In this document: in pieces, positions 9,165 through 17,358 of the stretch
Position numbering within the stretch: position 1 is the first letter of the stretch
Layout: each line of letters opens with the position of its first letter
From: Kribbella rubisoli
GTDB taxonomy: Bacteria; Actinomycetota; Actinomycetes; Propionibacteriales; Kribbellaceae
Length of the DNA stretch: 64,000 bases
NCBI RefSeq assembly: GCF_004217145.1
Contig: NZ_SHKR01000012.1
Span: forward strand, 682,001 to 746,000
Reading direction: 5' to 3'
The notes under the pieces: generated by a model
Told to the model about the DNA's origin: nothing
What the model saw: the letters and a program-made list of their open reading frames with translations, nothing else
The model's database searches: none
Made by a program: the position numbers and the translations under genes

Positions 9165-9238
9165 CGCGACGCTCCTTCATCGGGGAGTTCCCTCTGCCCA
9201 CGGTACAAGCGTCGGCGCCGTCGCGGCGGTATTGCGCG

Positions 9239-10018
9239 TCAGGCGGGAAGCAGGGTCCCGCCGGTGACGCGCAGGATCTGGCCCTGGATCGCCTTCGTCC
9301 GCGGCGAGGTCAGGAACAGGATTGCGTCCGCGAGTTCGGTCGTCTCCGGCAGGTGCCGCGCGCTGAATCCGGCCGCGATCTGCTCGAGCGCGGCCTGCGG
9401 GATCACCCGGTGTTCGCCGTTCTCGAGCGTGATACCGGGCATGACGACGTTGACCAGTACGCCGTCCGCACCCAGGTCGTGCTGCACGCTCGCGACCAAC
9501 CCGTGCAGGCCGGCCTTGGCCGCGCTGTACGGCCACGAACCGGGCAGACCGCGCTCGGCCAGGTCCGTCGAGATCAGCACGAGACGCCCGTGTCCGGACC
9601 GCCGCAGCGCCGGCGCGACCTGCTGGACGAGGTGGAAGTTGCCCTCCAGGTTGGCCCGCATGATCGGCACCCACCACTCCGGCGGCCCGTCCTCGACCTT
9701 CGTCGGCCGCTCGTGGAACTCGGCGTTACCCCAGTCGACCGCGTTCCCCACCACGACGTCGAGCCCACCCCAGTGCTCGACGACGGACGAGACTGCCGAC
9801 GCGATCGTCTCGGGCACACCCAGCTCCATGCCGACGACGTACGCCGTACCGCCCGCCGCCTCGATCTCCGCCGCGACCGCTTCGGCGGCGTCCTTCCGCG
9901 AGTTGTAGGTGATCGCGACCCGCGCTCCCTCCGCGCCGTACGCGATCGCCGTCGCCCGCCCGATCCCCGACGATCCGCCCGTCACCAGCACCGCCGCGTC
10001 CTTGAATCCCAGGTCCAT
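9239..10018 (-). CDS. SDR-family NAD(P)-dependent oxidoreductase
   Basis: 259 residues, classical short-chain dehydrogenase: cofactor motif TGGSSGIGRA (residues 14-23), NAG-equivalent VGNAVDWG, catalytic Ser in VLISTDLA and YSAAKAGL with Tyr and Lys four apart, then the VVMPG segment. The C-terminal SPRTKAIQGQILRVTGG matches the usual SDR end. The NNAG/NAG position reads GNA, a mild variation. Substrate unknown. It is transcribed alone toward the nicotinamidase gene, and its promoter region holds a strong double inverted repeat, so it is likely under specific repression. Confidence 0.92.
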   Translation of the reverse strand: MDLGFKDAAVLVTGGSSGIGRATAIAYGAEGARVAITYNSRKDAAEAVAAEIEAAGGTAYVVGMELGVPETIASAVSSVVEHWGGLDVVVGNAVDWGNAEFHERPTKVEDGPPEWWVPIMRANLEGNFHLVQQVAPALRRSGHGRLVLISTDLAERGLPGSWPYSAAKAGLHGLVASVQHDLGADGVLVNVVMPGITLENGEHRVIPQAALEQIAAGFSARHLPETTELADAILFLTSPRTKAIQGQILRVTGGTLLPA

Positions 10019-10039
10019 GACCCGTCCTTCCGGTATTTG

Positions 10040-10072
10040 TTAGTCGGCTAAGCAGAAAATTTAGCCGACTAA
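10040..10072 (-). promoter_or_regulatory. Tandem operator in front of the SDR gene
   Basis: A perfect 12-bp inverted repeat, TTAGTCGGCTAA and TTAGCCGACTAA, separated by 9 bases, starts 22 bases upstream of the SDR start. Each arm is itself a TTAG-N4-CTAA dyad, so this is also two palindromic half-operators 21 bp centre to centre, i.e. two helical turns, the geometry of two dimers of a TetR- or MarR-type repressor. No regulator gene adjoins; the divergent neighbour is an antiporter. Confidence 0.7.
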
Positions 10073-10154
10073 TGAACCGGACGCAACCTGACCACGTCCG
10101 CCGAATCTCAGGCGTGCGGGCGCACAATGGCGCTCTCCGGGGAAAGGAGCAGCG

Positions 10155-11306
10155 GTGAGCTTCACCGTGCTGGCCGTGGTGATTGCCGTCGGACTGATCG
10201 GTCCGCTGCTGGCGTTGCGGCGCGGTTGGCACATCCCGGTCGTGCTCGGCGAGCTGCTGGCCGGTGTCATCCTGGGCAAGACGGGGTTCGGGTACTTCGT
10301 GGCGTCCGACGACAAGTTCACGTTCCTCGCCGATATCGGGTTCGGGCTGGTGATGTTCGTTGCCGGGACCCACGTTCCGGTGCGGGACGAGAGTCTGCGC
10401 AAAGCGATCCGGCCCGGGCTGCTCCGCGCCGTGGTGACCGGCATCGTCGCGACCGGTCTCGCCTACGCGCTGAACGCGGTCTTCGACACCGGGCATGTCG
10501 CGCTGTACGCCGTACTCATGGCCTCCTCGTCCGCGGCGCTGGTCCTGCCGATCGTCGACTCGCTCGGGCTCGGCGGGCCGCGGGTGGTCGAACTGCTGCC
10601 TCAGGTCGCGATCGCCGACGCTGCCTGCATCGTGGCGCTGCCGCTGGCGATCGATCCGCCGCACGCCGGCCGGGCGGCGCTGGGGGCGCTCGCGGTCATC
10701 GGTGCGGGGGCGGTGACGTACGTGCTGCTGAACTGGGCAGAGCGGTCCGGCGCTCGGCGTCGGGCGCACAAGGTGTCGGAGGACCGCCAGTTCGCGATCG
10801 AACTGCGGGTCAGTCTGATTGTGCTGTTCGCGCTCGCCGGACTGGCGACGGCGACGCATGTGTCGATCATGCTGGCCGGATTCGTCCTCGGGCTGGCGGT
10901 CGCGGCCGTGGGTGAGCCGCGGCGGCTGGCGCGGCAGCTGTTCGCGCTGACCGAAGGGTTCCTCGGGCCGGTGTTCTTCGTCTGGCTCGGGGCGTCGCTC
11001 GACCTGCGCGAGCTCCTCACCAAACCGGAGTTCATCGGCCTCGGCGCAGCGCTAGGCCTCGGTGCCGTGATCAGTCACCTGTCCGGGATGCTGACTCGGC
11101 AGCCCATGAGCCTCGGCGTTCTGGCGTCGGCCCAACTCGGCGTCCCGGTCGCGGCGGCGACGCTCGGTACGACGTTGCACGTGCTCCAGCCGGGGGAGCC
11201 GTCCGCGCTGATCCTCGGCGCGCTGGTGACGATCGCGGCCGGCGTCGTCGCGGGCGGCATCGCCGTACGGCGGGGGCTGGTCTCGCCGAAGGCGGTGTCG
11301 GGGTGA
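10155..11306 (+). CDS. Cation:proton antiporter, CPA2 family
   Basis: 383 residues with about 11-12 transmembrane segments and no C-terminal RCK/TrkA domain. The N-terminal half shows typical Na+/H+ exchanger (KefB/NhaS-like) sequence: VLGELLAGVILGKTGFGYF, FLADIGFGLVMFVAGTHV and MASSSAALVLPIVDSLGL. GTG start with GGGGAAAGGAGCAGC upstream. It exchanges monovalent cations for protons in the inner membrane. Its last 4 bases (GTGA) overlap the DUF2252 gene, indicating tight translational coupling. Confidence 0.88.
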   Translation: MSFTVLAVVIAVGLIGPLLALRRGWHIPVVLGELLAGVILGKTGFGYFVASDDKFTFLADIGFGLVMFVAGTHVPVRDESLRKAIRPGLLRAVVTGIVATGLAYALNAVFDTGHVALYAVLMASSSAALVLPIVDSLGLGGPRVVELLPQVAIADAACIVALPLAIDPPHAGRAALGALAVIGAGAVTYVLLNWAERSGARRRAHKVSEDRQFAIELRVSLIVLFALAGLATATHVSIMLAGFVLGLAVAAVGEPRRLARQLFALTEGFLGPVFFVWLGASLDLRELLTKPEFIGLGAALGLGAVISHLSGMLTRQPMSLGVLASAQLGVPVAAATLGTTLHVLQPGEPSALILGALVTIAAGVVAGGIAVRRGLVSPKAVSG

Positions 11307-12340
11307 CGGCCGATCCGGTGGCGGCGACTGCGGCGTACGAACGCTGGCTCGCGGACCGGATCCCCGTCGTACCAGAGGATCTCGAGCTCAAGCATCGTGA
11401 ACTGGCGGCGGATCCGCTGCGCTTCCTGCGCGGGACGTACTACCTCTGGCTCGAGCGCGTCACCGAGCTTGCGCCTTACGTGCTGGACGGTCCGCAGGTG
11501 CCGGCCGTCGGTGACCTGCATGTGCAGAACTTCGGGACGTGGCTCGACCATCGCGGCGTACGGCGCTGGGGCGTCAACGATCTCGACGAACTGGCCTGGG
11601 GCTCGCCGGCTCTTGACCTGCTCCGGCTAGCGGTCTCGGCCGTGCTGACGCCGCAGGTGTCGATCAGCCCGAAGCGGATCTGTCGCCTGCTCCTCGACAC
11701 CTGGTCCATGGCGAAACCGGGTCGAGCCGTCGATCTGGCCGACCCGGGCGCCGAGCACCTGCGTGCGCTCGTGCCCAAAGAGACCGACGCCGATCGGTAC
11801 TACGGCAAGCTGCGTGAGGGCGCGCCGGCGGACCCGTCGGTGCTGCCCGCCGGCGTCCAGGCAGCCGTCAAGATCGACAACGCCTCCTGGCACCATCGTC
11901 AGGCGGGCACCGGATCCCTTGGTCATCCGCGGATGGTTGCTGTAGGCAAAGACATTGCGCGCGAGGTGAAGGTCGTCGGTCCACCCACCGCCGGCTACGT
12001 CCCGATCGGTGCGCAATCCGACGACCTTCTCTACGGGCGCGTCCTGAGCGCAATTCGCGGACCCTACCCGATGCGTCGCATCGACGGCTGGCAACTCCGC
12101 GCCCTGTCCCCGGACGTCGAACGCATCACGATCGAATCCCTCCGCCCGAAAGCCGTCGAACTCGTCCTGACCTCGATGGCCCGAGCCGCCGTCGACGTCC
12201 ACGGCGTCATCCCGCACCACCTCCACGACGCCCGCGGCCACGTCGAAACCCTCCCGCCGACCTGGCTACTCGACGCCACCCGTCAACTCACCGACGACAC
12301 CAAGTCCCGCTACGACGAGTACGCCGCCTCAAGTAGTTGA
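11303..12340 (+). CDS. DUF2252 family protein (kinase-fold relative)
   Basis: 345 residues. Recognised by the N-terminal RFLRGTYYLWL motif, the GDLHVQNFG segment and NDLDELAWGSPALDLLRLA, which are the DUF2252 signatures. GDLHxxNFG followed by DxDE resembles the catalytic D-x4-N and metal-binding Asp of aminoglycoside-phosphotransferase-fold kinases, so ATP binding is an inference. GTG start overlaps the antiporter stop by 4 bases, linking the two functionally; modification or control of the antiporter is possible but not shown. It overlaps the convergent FAD oxidoreductase gene by 12 bases. Confidence 0.85.
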   Translation: MTADPVAATAAYERWLADRIPVVPEDLELKHRELAADPLRFLRGTYYLWLERVTELAPYVLDGPQVPAVGDLHVQNFGTWLDHRGVRRWGVNDLDELAWGSPALDLLRLAVSAVLTPQVSISPKRICRLLLDTWSMAKPGRAVDLADPGAEHLRALVPKETDADRYYGKLREGAPADPSVLPAGVQAAVKIDNASWHHRQAGTGSLGHPRMVAVGKDIAREVKVVGPPTAGYVPIGAQSDDLLYGRVLSAIRGPYPMRRIDGWQLRALSPDVERITIESLRPKAVELVLTSMARAAVDVHGVIPHHLHDARGHVETLPPTWLLDATRQLTDDTKSRYDEYAASSS

Positions 12341-13477
12341 GACGCGCGGCCCACCCTTGGGCCAACCCATCGAGCCGGGCTCCAGCGCCTCGCGGCGGAT
12401 CCTTTTCTCGATCACGAACTTGCAGGCCGTCTCCTTGATCACCGCACCCAGCCGGCCCGCGATGTAGAGGTTCACCGCTGTGTCGTCCTTGCGCGCGAGT
12501 TGCCGGATGCCGGCGTGCCGCCCGAGGCTGACGCAGGCGCCCGTGAACGCGAGGTCGAGCGCCGCCGGCTCCGTCCCCGCGATGCGGCTGAGCACGGTGT
12601 TCGCCGCCTGCGCCCCGAGCGGCCCAGCGGCGTACGTGCTCATCCGCAGCGGCCGGCCCGATGGCGCGGCTGCATCGCCGGTCGCGACGATGCGGTCGTC
12701 GTCGACGCTGGTCAGCGTCTCGTCCGTGAGCAGCCGACCGAGCGTGTCGGTCTGCAGTCCGCTCGCGGCAGCCAACTCCGGGACGCCGAACCCCGCCGAC
12801 CAGATCGTCAACGAACTCGCACGCACGGCCCCGCCGGACAGCACGATGGCATCTGCCCGTACTTCGGTCACCCTGTCCGCCTCGAGTACGACGACCCCGT
12901 GCCGAGCCAGCCACTTCGTGATGTATCGACGACCCTGCGCGCTGAAGGTCGGCGCAAGCTTTCCGCCACCCACCAGCGTGACCTTACGGCCCTGCTCAGC
13001 TAGTTCGGCAGCCGTCTCGATACCGGTCAGCCCGCCGCCGACCACCGTGACCGGAGCATCGCCGGGCAACTCGTCCAGCCGGCCGCGTAGGAGTTGCGCA
13101 GCCTCGTACTCCGCGATGTCGAACGCGTACTGCGCCGCGCCGGGCACCGACGACGGAATCGCCGCGGTGCTGCCGACCGCATAGATCACATAGTCGTAGT
13201 CCAACGCCTCGCCCGACGCCAGTCGCACAGTGCGGGAGGCGGTGTCGATGTACGTCGCGCTGTCCACGACCAACTGGATGCCTTCGCCGAGCAGCGTGCC
13301 GTACTCGATCGTGGCCTCGCCGGTCCGCGCGACGAACTGGTGCAGCCGGATCCGTTCGACGAACTTGGGGCGGGGGTTGACCAGGGTGATGTCGATATCG
13401 GCGCGAAGCCGCAGATGGTTCGCTGCGAGCGTTCCGGAGTACCCGCCGCCGATGACGACGACTTTGTGTTCAGACAT
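12329..13477 (-). CDS. FAD-dependent NAD(P)H oxidoreductase, NDH-2-like
   Basis: 382 residues. Two Rossmann motifs: VVIGGGYSGTLAANHL at the N-terminus for FAD and VTVVGGGLTGIETAAELAE in the middle for NAD(P)H; the segment DDDRIVATGDAAAP closes the FAD site. No C-terminal membrane-anchoring amphipathic helix is obvious. I place the start at the ATG reading MSEHKVVVIGG because GAAAGGA sits 9 bases upstream; an ATG three codons earlier would abut that site. It is divergent from an ECF41 sigma factor; oxidoreductases are among the known genomic partners of ECF41 (the carboxymuconolactone decarboxylase/oxidoreductase/epimerase set), so it is a probable regulon member. Confidence 0.88.
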   Translation of the reverse strand: MSEHKVVVIGGGYSGTLAANHLRLRADIDITLVNPRPKFVERIRLHQFVARTGEATIEYGTLLGEGIQLVVDSATYIDTASRTVRLASGEALDYDYVIYAVGSTAAIPSSVPGAAQYAFDIAEYEAAQLLRGRLDELPGDAPVTVVGGGLTGIETAAELAEQGRKVTLVGGGKLAPTFSAQGRRYITKWLARHGVVVLEADRVTEVRADAIVLSGGAVRASSLTIWSAGFGVPELAAASGLQTDTLGRLLTDETLTSVDDDRIVATGDAAAPSGRPLRMSTYAAGPLGAQAANTVLSRIAGTEPAALDLAFTGACVSLGRHAGIRQLARKDDTAVNLYIAGRLGAVIKETACKFVIEKRIRREALEPGSMGWPKGGPRVSTT

Positions 13478-13527
13478 GGTGGACATTCCTTTCGTTGTCT
13501 CACCAGTCCGACAAGCGAGTCCCTCGG

Positions 13528-13545
13528 AACGTGAGGCCTCACGTT
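13528..13545. promoter_or_regulatory. 18-bp perfect palindrome between FAD oxidoreductase and ECF41 sigma genes
   Basis: AACGTGAGGCCTCACGTT is fully self-complementary and lies in the 94-base divergent region, 26 bases before the sigma ATG. It could bind a dimeric repressor acting on both genes. ECF41 promoters described so far have a TGTCACA -35 element, which I do not see here in clear form. Confidence 0.55.
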
Positions 13546-13571
13546 TCGGCGCGCTGCGTTGTCGTACGGTC

Positions 13572-14429
13572 ATGAACGAACGGCGCCAGCTGATCAACCT
13601 TGCCTACCGCCTGCTCGGCTCGCTGGCCGACGCGGAGGACGTCGTCCAGGAGGCCTACACCCGTTGGTATGCCATGTCTCCGCACCAGCGGGACGCGATC
13701 GCCTCGCCGGGCGCGTGGTTGACGACGGTCACCAGTCGTCTCTGCCTGAACCTGCTCTCGTCGGCACGGGTACGGCGCGAGACGTACGTCGGCGAATGGA
13801 TCCCTGAGCCGCTGCCGGAACCCACGAGCCTCGACCCGGCCGATCGGGTCACCCTCGACGAGTCGGTGAACATGGCGTTCCTCGTCGTGCTCGAGTCGAT
13901 GACTCCGGCCGAGCGCGTCGCGTTCGTCCTGCACGACGTCTTCCGGTATCCGTTCGCCGAAGTCGCCCGGATCGTCGGCCGGAGCCCGGCGGCCTGCCGG
14001 CAGTTGGCATCGTCGGCGCGTCGACGCATTCGCGACTCGCAGGCGCCCGTGATACCGGCCGCCCGGCAGGCGCAGATCATCAGACAGTTCAAACAGGCGT
14101 GGGAGGCCCAGGACATCGAGGCTCTCGTCGGCCTGCTCGATCCCGACGCCACGGTCGTCGCGGACAGCGGCGGGCTGGTCAGCGCCGTACTCGGGCCGAT
14201 CGAGGGCGCCGAGCGGATCGCGCGGTCGATGCAGAAGTTCGCCGGCAAGCTCCGTGAGCTGACGATCGTGGAACGTACGGTCAACGGCCAGCCCGGGCTG
14301 GTGGCCCAGCGGGACGGAGTGACCGTGACGGTGTACGCGTTCGAGGTCGTGGGGGACCGGATCAAGCACATCTGGGGCGTCCGCAACCCGGGCAAGCTCC
14401 GGACCTGGGTTCGCGGCATTGTGCGCTGA
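13572..14429 (+). CDS. ECF sigma factor with C-terminal SnoaL-like extension (ECF41/SigJ type)
   Basis: 285 residues. Sigma-2 region: INLAYRLLGSLADAEDVVQEAYTRW; sigma-4 region: MTPAERVAFVLHDVFRYPFAEVARIVGRSPAACRQLASSARRRI. The remaining 110 residues are a SnoaL_2-like fold, which replaces a separate anti-sigma factor in ECF41. Diagnostic ECF41 elements can be seen in modified form: the linker EWIPEPLPEP, DSGGLVSAV in the extension and the terminal NPGKL (consensus NPDKL). The open frame runs upstream, but the ATG followed by the sigma-2 helix is the sensible start. Family knowledge: the extension both activates and restrains core-polymerase binding. Confidence 0.92.
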   Translation: MNERRQLINLAYRLLGSLADAEDVVQEAYTRWYAMSPHQRDAIASPGAWLTTVTSRLCLNLLSSARVRRETYVGEWIPEPLPEPTSLDPADRVTLDESVNMAFLVVLESMTPAERVAFVLHDVFRYPFAEVARIVGRSPAACRQLASSARRRIRDSQAPVIPAARQAQIIRQFKQAWEAQDIEALVGLLDPDATVVADSGGLVSAVLGPIEGAERIARSMQKFAGKLRELTIVERTVNGQPGLVAQRDGVTVTVYAFEVVGDRIKHIWGVRNPGKLRTWVRGIVR

Positions 14430-14473
14430 CAGTTATCGTTTGACGGCGCATAGTCACCGAGGGGGGTTCGCTC

Positions 14474-16018
14474 ATGAAGAAGGCTGTCCTGGCAGTTGTC
14501 ACCGGCGCGGCCGTCGTCGCCGCGGCACTGGTTCCATCGGGGCCGGCGGTGCAGGCGGCTGAGACGGCTGGGCGGGCGCATACCGCCCCGCCTGGTTTCG
14601 GCTCGGCGTTGTCGTCGGTGGAGCAGAAGTCGTGGCAGACGAACGCGAGCGTGAACGCGGTCGCCGTGGCGGGCAACCTGGTGTTCGCGGGCGGCCTGTT
14701 CACCCGGGTCCGGCCGCCGGGGAAGGCTCGCGGTGTCGGCGACGCGGCACGCAAGTACTTCGTGGTGCTCAACCGGACCACCGGCGTACCGACGCGGTTC
14801 GCGCCGCAGGTCAACGGGCCGGTGTGGAGTGTGGCCACATCGCCGGACGGCCGGTGGGTCGTGATCGGCGGTGACTTCACCGTCGTCGACGGCGTGCCGC
14901 GGTCGCGGGTGGCGATGTTCGACGTAGCTACCGGCAAGCTGGTCTCCGGGTGGGACCCGGTGGTCAACTTCCGGGTCGCGGCCCTGAAGATCACCGCGAA
15001 GACGGTCTACCTCGGCGGCTCGTTCGGCCAGGTGGACAAGATGGCGCGCAGCCGTCTCGCCGCGGTCACGCTGAGCACCGGCACGCTGCTGCCGTGGAGC
15101 CCGGACGCGAACGACGACGTCCATGCGATCGAGGTGTCCACCGATGGCGATCGGGTGTTCGTCGGCGGCGGCTTCACCCGGATCGACGGCCGGTACGATC
15201 ACGCCCTCGCGATGCTGAACGCCAAGACCGGCGCACTACTGTCGATGCGCGCGTCCGGGGCGATCCCGGCGAAGACCGATGACTGCAACAGCCAGGTGAA
15301 GGACCTCGAAGTCCAAGGAAACAAGGTCTTCGCGGCCAACGCCGGCTCGGGTATCGGCTGCTACGACGGGGTCCTGGCCGCGGACGCGACGACAGGCAAG
15401 CTGATCTGGCAGAGCCACTGCCTGGGCGCGACCGAGGCGATCAAGGCGATCGGCAACTGGCTGTACAAGGGATCGCACGCGCACGACTGCAGCTCCGACG
15501 GCGGGTTCCCGGACAAGACCGGGATGCACCACCTGCTCGTCTACAGCACGATCACCGGCAAGCTCGGCCCGTGGTTCCCGAACACCGATGCGGGCGGGGA
15601 GACTCTCGTCGGCCCGCTGGCGTTCGCGTCCGGCGGCAACGACCTGTGGGCCGGCGGCGACTTCACCGAGGTGAACGGCCTACCGCAGGAAGGCCTGACG
15701 CGATTCAGCAGCGCCCCGGGTGGAGCCGCCCCGGTCCGGCCGGCCGCCCCGAAGGTCGCCAGCGCCCGGGCCAACAAGGTGACGATCAGCTTCCCGACCG
15801 TGCTCGACCGCGACAACCTCACCCTCACCTACCTGCTGTACCGCGGCAGCACGCGCATCGGCAGCTGGTCGCGTACGTCGAACTCCTGGACGAAGCCGAC
15901 CGTCACGACCGTCACGGACGGGCGTCTGACCAGCGGCCAGGCGCTGTCCTACCACCTCGAGGTCAGCGACGGCCGCAACCTCCAGAAAAGCCCAACGGCA
16001 AAAGTCAAGGTCCGTTAG
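14474..16018 (+). CDS. Secreted beta-propeller protein with C-terminal fibronectin-III-like domain
   Basis: 514 residues with a clear signal peptide (KK, then AVLAVVTGAAVVAAALV, cleavage near AVQA-AET). Residues about 45-400 contain repeated blades with the recurring VFAGGLFTRV / VVIGGDFTVVDG / VYLGGSFGQVD / VFVGGGFTRIDG motif, i.e. a propeller of PQQ/delta-60-like repeats. Four cysteines in the central part probably form disulfides. The last 95 residues resemble an Fn3 domain (PAAPKVASARANKVTISF ... LSYHLEVSD). No catalytic motif is seen. Likely an extracellular binding protein; no partner gene is adjacent apart from the MFS gene downstream. Confidence 0.85.
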   Translation: MKKAVLAVVTGAAVVAAALVPSGPAVQAAETAGRAHTAPPGFGSALSSVEQKSWQTNASVNAVAVAGNLVFAGGLFTRVRPPGKARGVGDAARKYFVVLNRTTGVPTRFAPQVNGPVWSVATSPDGRWVVIGGDFTVVDGVPRSRVAMFDVATGKLVSGWDPVVNFRVAALKITAKTVYLGGSFGQVDKMARSRLAAVTLSTGTLLPWSPDANDDVHAIEVSTDGDRVFVGGGFTRIDGRYDHALAMLNAKTGALLSMRASGAIPAKTDDCNSQVKDLEVQGNKVFAANAGSGIGCYDGVLAADATTGKLIWQSHCLGATEAIKAIGNWLYKGSHAHDCSSDGGFPDKTGMHHLLVYSTITGKLGPWFPNTDAGGETLVGPLAFASGGNDLWAGGDFTEVNGLPQEGLTRFSSAPGGAAPVRPAAPKVASARANKVTISFPTVLDRDNLTLTYLLYRGSTRIGSWSRTSNSWTKPTVTTVTDGRLTSGQALSYHLEVSDGRNLQKSPTAKVKVR

Positions 16019-16042
16019 GCTGGCCGTCGAGTCGAAGCCTTC

Positions 16043-16081
16043 AAGGAGTTGGGGATGCCCGGTCAACCGGGCACGCGCTGA
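16043..16081 (+). promoter_or_regulatory. Candidate 8-codon leader peptide with hairpin before the MFS gene
   Basis: A perfect Shine-Dalgarno AAGGAG, 6 bases upstream of an ATG, opens an ORF of eight codons (MPGQPGTR, stop at 16079-16081). The ORF itself can fold into a 7-bp stem TGCCCGG / CCGGGCA with a 4-base loop. CAAGGA at its ribosome site is complementary to TCCTTG just before the MFS start. This layout resembles translational attenuators of drug-efflux genes; alternatively the hairpin is simply the terminator of the preceding gene. Confidence 0.4.
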
Positions 16082-16149
16082 CCGTCACCGTCATCGCGTG
16101 CCGCCTGCAGCAGTCGTCGCGGAGTGGCACCTTTCCTTGGGGCTTCGTC

Positions 16150-17358
16150 ATGTCGCTGTGGACGCATCGTGATTTCGTTCGGCTCTGGACAGGCCAGAGT
16201 GCATCTCAACTCGCAAGCTTCGCCGCTCAGGTGACCCTGCCGCTGGTCGCGGTCACCTCACTCGGCGCCGCCGCCGCACAACTCGGTGTGCTGCGTGCCG
16301 TGCAGCAACTCCCGATCCTGTTGTTCTCGCTGGTGGTCGGCGTACTGGTCGACCGCTGGCGGTTCCGGACAGTGCTGGTGGCCGCGGATCTGGGCCGTGC
16401 GCTGGTGTTCGCATCGGTCCCGCTCGGGCTGGGGCTCGGGTTGCCGTTCCTGTACGTCGTGGGCTTCGTGGCCGGGACGTTCACGGTCTGCTTCGACGTG
16501 GCATACCAATCCGCGTTGCCGCGCCTCGTCGAGCGGAATCAGCTTGCCCAAGGCAACAGCATGCTCGAGACGACGCGATCCGCTGCTCAGATATCTGGGC
16601 CGGCGCTCGGCGGTGGACTCGTGTCGTTGCTGACCGCACCGATCGCGATTCTCTCCAGCGCCGCGCTGTTCGCGTTCTCGAGTTTGTCCGTCGCTCAGAT
16701 CCGCAATCGGACAACAACCGGTGTTCCGCGGACAGGTGTACTGCGCCAGATCGGCGAGGGCCTCCGGATCGTGCGGCACGACAAGTCGTTGCGGGCGATC
16801 TCGGCCGCGACCTGTGTGTACCAGTTCGGCTTCACCGCATTGACCACGGTCTATCTGCTGTTCCTGAGCCGCACCCTCGACCTGCCGAGTGCGGTCGTCG
16901 GCCTGGTGCTGGCGTCGTTCGGCCCCGGCGTACTGATCGGCTCGTTGCTCTCCGCCTGGCTGCCGAGACGCTTCGGCTACGGCCCGGTCGTCGTCTTCGC
17001 CGCATTGATCTCGGATCTCGTCATGCTGACCACCTCGACGTTGCGCGGCTCCGGACCGCTGACGATTGCCGCCCTGATCGTCATCAACATCCTGTACGGC
17101 GCGCTCAGCCAGTCCGTCGACGTCGCGGTCACCGCGATCCGCCAACTGATAACACCATTGGAGGTCCAGGGCCGAGTCGTTGCCACGATCAACTTTCTCG
17201 GGTTGGGGCTGACTCCGTTCGGCGCGTTGCTCGGCGGCGCCGCGGCCGGAGCGCTGGGAATCCGGGCTGCCTTGCTGATGTCGACCCTGGCGCTGTTTCT
17301 CTCCCCGCTCTGCCTGAGCCTGTCCCCGCTGGCGCGGTTACGTCAGTTCAGCGAGTAA
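16150..17358 (+). CDS. MFS transporter (drug-efflux type, 12 TMS)
   Basis: 402 residues, about 12 transmembrane segments. The N-terminus DFVRLWTGQSASQLASFAAQVTLPL and the loop-2/3 region GVLVDRWRFRTVLVAADLGRAL are typical of the macrolide-efflux/enterobactin-exporter-like MFS_3 group. The ATG is chosen from homology of the N-terminus; the frame is open far upstream through the preceding gene. A possible leader peptide and SD-complementary sequence lie in the 131-base leader. Its 3' end overlaps a decayed SARP gene by 16 bases. Confidence 0.88.
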   Translation: MSLWTHRDFVRLWTGQSASQLASFAAQVTLPLVAVTSLGAAAAQLGVLRAVQQLPILLFSLVVGVLVDRWRFRTVLVAADLGRALVFASVPLGLGLGLPFLYVVGFVAGTFTVCFDVAYQSALPRLVERNQLAQGNSMLETTRSAAQISGPALGGGLVSLLTAPIAILSSAALFAFSSLSVAQIRNRTTTGVPRTGVLRQIGEGLRIVRHDKSLRAISAATCVYQFGFTALTTVYLLFLSRTLDLPSAVVGLVLASFGPGVLIGSLLSAWLPRRFGYGPVVVFAALISDLVMLTTSTLRGSGPLTIAALIVINILYGALSQSVDVAVTAIRQLITPLEVQGRVVATINFLGLGLTPFGALLGGAAAGALGIRAALLMSTLALFLSPLCLSLSPLARLRQFSE

